This document shows, piece by piece, positions 61,568 through 64,000 of a stretch of 64,000 bases of DNA; the stretch's first letter is position 1, and every line of letters starts with the position of its first letter. The stretch lies in assembly GCA_026692665.1 (NCBI GenBank), contig JAPLOF010000009.1:49960-113959 (forward strand). Direction: 5' to 3'. Under the pieces are notes generated by a model. The model was given only the letters and a program-made list of their open reading frames with translations. It was not told where the DNA came from and did not search any database. A program made the position numbers and the translations under genes. Source of the stretch: Planctomycetota bacterium (GTDB taxonomy: Bacteria > Planctomycetota > UBA1135 > GCA-002686595).

Positions 61568-62595
61568 CGCTCGGGCACCGGCTCACGGCGCTCCGCTCTC
61601 GACGCCGCCGCGATGGTGCGCACCAGCCGGATCCAGCTCCGCCCCAGCGGCGTCAACGCGAGCGCGACACCAGAAGCCAGCGACGCGAGGGCCAGGCTTC
61701 GCGCACCGAGGAGGAACAGGATCGCGGACATCGCGGGGACCGCGCACCAGGTGGCCATCGGCGCGGCACGCGGACCGGCACGGTACGCCCAGGCCTGAAT
61801 CGTTTCGAGCACGCCGCGCGCCGGGATGGGGCCGCGGCGCACGACCTGGAACCAGGCGCGCGCGCGGCGCGCCGCCTGGGCCTCGCGCCCGGGGCCGGCG
61901 GGCGTCTTGACCTCCAGGAACCGCGCCGCGGGAACGAGCTCGACGCGGCGCGGCTCGTGGTCCCGCGCCTTCACCTGGAAACGCAGATCGACGTCGTCGG
62001 CCGCCACGCCGATCGTGGGCGCGAGGTCGAGGTCGGCACGCCACGCGGCGAGCTGGCCGTGCACGCTGAAGAGGATTCCGGCCCGCGACTCGAGCCGTCG
62101 CACGACCGCGGTCCAGCGGTCGAACGTGCCCCCGGCGTCGCGCGGCTCTCCGCCGTCGCGCGCGCGGCACGTCCCGTCCGCCGCGAGGTCCGCGACGAAG
62201 CGCTGCGCGCCGCAAGCCAGCGCGAGGCGCGGGTCACGCTCGAAGGCTCGCGCCAGCTCGACCAGCGCGTGCGGCTCGAGGACGACGTCGGCGTCCGTCA
62301 GGACGACCAGGTCGGACTCCGCGGCGCCCTGCGCGAGCCCCGCGCGAACCGCTCCGGGCTTCCCCGGCCGGACCTCGTTCGCGACGACGCGCGCCTCCAC
62401 GTCGGAGCGCGCCGCGAAGTGCTCGGCGATCGCGACCGCCGCGGCCGCGCCGGTCCCGTCGCGCGAGCCGTCGTCCACGACCACGACCCGGTGCGGCTCG
62501 CGCGACGCGGGCCAGGCGCAGAGCGCCAGGTTCGCGATCCGCCGTCCCACGAGCGACGCTTCGTCGCGGCACGGCACGACGACGAGGAGCCTCAT
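61546..62595 (-). CDS. Family 2 glycosyltransferase
   Basis: 349 residues. The GT-A fold starts LLVVVPCRDEASLVGRRI. It shows VVVVDDGSRDGTG (nucleotide-binding Asp), PGKPGAVRAGLAQGA, the DxD-type VVLTDADVVLEP and a later AADDVDLRFQVKA acceptor-site segment. The C-terminal helices (WCAVPAMSAILFLLGARSLALASLASGVALAL) anchor it in the inner membrane. It would transfer a sugar from a nucleotide donor to a lipid or polysaccharide. Its ATG at 62595 overlaps the radical SAM stop (ATGA). Confidence 0.9.
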   Translation of the reverse strand: MRLLVVVPCRDEASLVGRRIANLALCAWPASREPHRVVVVDDGSRDGTGAAAAVAIAEHFAARSDVEARVVANEVRPGKPGAVRAGLAQGAAESDLVVLTDADVVLEPHALVELARAFERDPRLALACGAQRFVADLAADGTCRARDGGEPRDAGGTFDRWTAVVRRLESRAGILFSVHGQLAAWRADLDLAPTIGVAADDVDLRFQVKARDHEPRRVELVPAARFLEVKTPAGPGREAQAARRARAWFQVVRRGPIPARGVLETIQAWAYRAGPRAAPMATWCAVPAMSAILFLLGARSLALASLASGVALALTPLGRSWIRLVRTIAAASRAERREPVPERWETPRA

Positions 62596-63677
62596 CCCCG
62601 GGCGGCCCGCCACGCGAGTTCGGGCCACGCCCGGGCGTTGAAGAGCACGTTGTCGGCCTGCGCGCACTCCCAGGTGCAAGCGCAGCGCGTCGCCTCGATC
62701 TTCTGGCGCAGGTCGCGCGCCGCCTGCGCGTTCCACAACTTTTCGAGGTCCCATCCGACCTCGTTCAGGTTCCCGATCGCGTCGGGCAGCATCTCGCAGG
62801 CGCGCACCTCGCCGTTCTCGAAGACCACGGCCGAGATCGAGGCGGCGGTGCAGGGCAGGTGCTTCGAGTCGTTCTCGCCGCGCGCGACGCGGGCGACGTG
62901 CTCGTACATCATCTCGTCGCGGGCCTTCGCGACGCGCGCCATCGGGAAATCGAAGTACGGGAGGAGACCGCTCCGTTGCAGCGTCTTCTTCGCGGCCACG
63001 ACCTCCTCGTAGCGCGCGACGTCGACGTCGAGCAGCGCGCGATCGAGCGCGTCCCCGCGGGCCAGGTTCACCGTGACGTTGTCGGGCGACAGATCGCGCA
63101 CGAGTTCCTCGACGTGGGCCGCGAGCGCGTCCTGGTTTTCGCGCGTCACGCACACGAGCACGCCGACCCCGAGGCGGGGCAGGCGCTCCTGCAGCTTCTT
63201 CAGGCGCCGCACGCATTCCATCGAGCGCGCATGCCCGCCCTCGACGTCCCGGATCGCGTCGTGGATCGCGGGCGGTCCGTCGAACGAGATCGAGAGCGAC
63301 AGGTGCAGGTCGGGGTGGCGGCCGAGCACTTCCTCGGCGAACGCCTCGGCGCGCTCCGGCAAGAGGCCGTTCGTCGGGATGGCGAGGTGCCGCAGGCCGT
63401 GCCGTGCGAACGCCGAGGCCACCTCGACGAGGTCCTTGCGCAGGAACGGCTCGCCGCCCCCCAGCGAAACCCACAGGAGCGGGCCCATCCGCGCGGTCGA
63501 GTCGGCCAGGCGCTGCAGGTCGGCCAGCGCCGGACCGGGCACGCCGGCCGCGACCTCGCGCCAGTGGAAGCAGTGCCGGCAACGCAGATTGCACTGCCCG
63601 GTGACGTAGACCGTCAGGTGGATCGGGGGGCCGGCGGCACGCAGGCCGCGGGTCACGAAGGGCAGGTAGCGCAACAC
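62592..63677 (-). CDS. Radical SAM/SPASM-type protein
   Basis: 361 residues starting at a GTG (MLRYLPFVTRG). The radical SAM cluster motif CNLRCRHC is at Cys29, Cys33 and Cys36, followed by SLGGGEPFLRK (SAM-binding GGE) and LSISFDGPPAIHDAIR. The C-terminal third has additional cysteines, in LPCTAASISAVVFENGEVRACEML and CACTWECAQADNV, typical of SPASM-like auxiliary cluster regions. The modified substrate is unknown. Linked by overlap to a GT2 and a GT39 glycosyltransferase, so modification of a glycan, lipid carrier or glycosylated peptide is plausible. Confidence 0.88.
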   Translation of the reverse strand: MLRYLPFVTRGLRAAGPPIHLTVYVTGQCNLRCRHCFHWREVAAGVPGPALADLQRLADSTARMGPLLWVSLGGGEPFLRKDLVEVASAFARHGLRHLAIPTNGLLPERAEAFAEEVLGRHPDLHLSLSISFDGPPAIHDAIRDVEGGHARSMECVRRLKKLQERLPRLGVGVLVCVTRENQDALAAHVEELVRDLSPDNVTVNLARGDALDRALLDVDVARYEEVVAAKKTLQRSGLLPYFDFPMARVAKARDEMMYEHVARVARGENDSKHLPCTAASISAVVFENGEVRACEMLPDAIGNLNEVGWDLEKLWNAQAARDLRQKIEATRCACTWECAQADNVLFNARAWPELAWRAARG

Positions 63678-63805
63678 GTGGCTTCGAGTCTACGCGCAGG
63701 GGCGGGCGGCCGTGGCCGACTGGGTCGCGCCGTTTCGCGCGCGGGATCCGGACCGAGACCTCGAGGTCCTTCCCACGGCTTCGGATCGGGGCGCAAGAAA
63801 GGAGC

Positions 63806-63837
63806 GCGGCGCGCTCCGGTCGACCGGAGCGCGCCGC
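63806..63837 (-). terminator. Perfect palindromic terminator
   Basis: A 32-bp perfect palindrome with 16-base arms (GCGGCGCGCTCCGGTC and its complement), followed on the minus strand by GCTCCTTTCTTGC. It lies 22 bp past the stop of the truncated secreted protein and is its terminator; it also insulates the radical SAM operon. Confidence 0.75.
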
Positions 63838-63859
63838 GGATGGGGACTCCAGGCGCGGA

Positions 63860-64000
63860 TCAGGCGCCCCAGGCGATCTGCAGGCCGTTGGACAGGTTGA
63901 AGGTGTCCACCGAGCAGAACGCGGCCGCGTTGCGGTACCAGATCTGGTACGTGCGCGTTCCCGGCGCCGCGATGGCACCGCGGACGCTGACCGAGGCATC
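63860..64000 (-). CDS. C-terminus of a secreted protein, truncated by window edge
   Basis: The last 46 residues of a protein that begins beyond the right edge. It reads DASVSVRGAIAAPGTRTYQIWYRNAAAF-CSVDTFNLSNGLQIAWGA. The pattern of an aromatic Tyr-x-x-Trp-Tyr-Arg strand, a Cys, then xFNLSNG and a final Trp matches C-terminal domains common on secreted proteins in this type of planctomycete. The beta-helix protein at 41258-42499 ends in a comparable way. Function of the missing main part unknown. Confidence 0.65.
   Translation of the reverse strand, partial: DASVSVRGAIAAPGTRTYQIWYRNAAAFCSVDTFNLSNGLQIAWGA

Overview
The window is chromosomal DNA from a very GC-rich, Gram-negative (diderm) bacterium, most likely a deep-branching member of Planctomycetota. 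The 16S rRNA gene near its 5' end carries the motif TTAGGCATGCAAGTC, which differs from the target of the classic planctomycete probe PLA46 at two positions as I remember that probe. The gene content fits: outer-membrane and lipid A genes (bamA, lpxD, lpxC-fabZ fusion, lpxA), an Mla-type lipid transporter, a SecD-SecF fusion, and secreted beta-helix and beta-propeller proteins. I see no phage, insertion sequence or CRISPR array. Almost everything is core genome with a few unusual lineage-specific genes.

Layout. 1-6280: the end of a propeller protein, a hicB-hicA toxin-antitoxin pair, a cystathionine gamma-synthase/lyase, an HU-like protein, and a dtd / TPR lipoprotein / small lipoprotein / trpS group. 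6386-10751: a translationally coupled operon of a large tryptophan/proline-motif lipoprotein with MlaE, MlaF and a repeat-bearing MlaD. 10875-16880: ribE divergent from trmD, rplS, secDF and a LysM protein. 16861-21138: hflX and nadB, then a 28-codon membrane peptide and lexA. 21776-27472: one complete linked rRNA operon on the minus strand (16S, tRNA-Ile, tRNA-Ala, 23S, 5S) with a recognisable promoter and a strong terminator. 27622-32677: an L,D-transpeptidase and a type-2 isoleucyl-tRNA synthetase.

32754-47729 is a long, nearly all minus-strand block. It reads glmU, prs, rplY, pth, rpsF, rpsR, rplI, a beta-helix gene, dnaB, bamA, lpxD, lpxC-fabZ, lpxA and a Gfo/Idh oxidoreductase. It links cell-wall and lipid A precursor supply, outer-membrane assembly, ribosomal proteins and the replicative helicase, with many ATGA-type stop/start overlaps. 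Within it, lpxC-fabZ is broken by a frameshift and short deletion, apparently at a collapsed short repeat.

47822-59035 holds a three-part protein (HEAT repeats, ClpB-like double AAA+, inactive release-factor-2-like module), a zinc metallopeptidase, a HAD-phosphatase/P-loop kinase fusion, an M28 peptidase and an asymmetric heterodimeric ABC exporter. 59279-63677 is a radical SAM / GT2 / GT39-TPR operon, and the window ends inside the C-terminus of another secreted protein.

The best candidate for something undescribed is the HEAT-ClpB-RF2 fusion at 47822-51280. The full RF2 outline is recognisable, but the GGQ and SPF motifs are gone. The first AAA domain has lost its Walker B acids and the second has lost its aromatic pore loop. 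This suggests a ribosome-directed ATPase rather than a chaperone or a termination factor.
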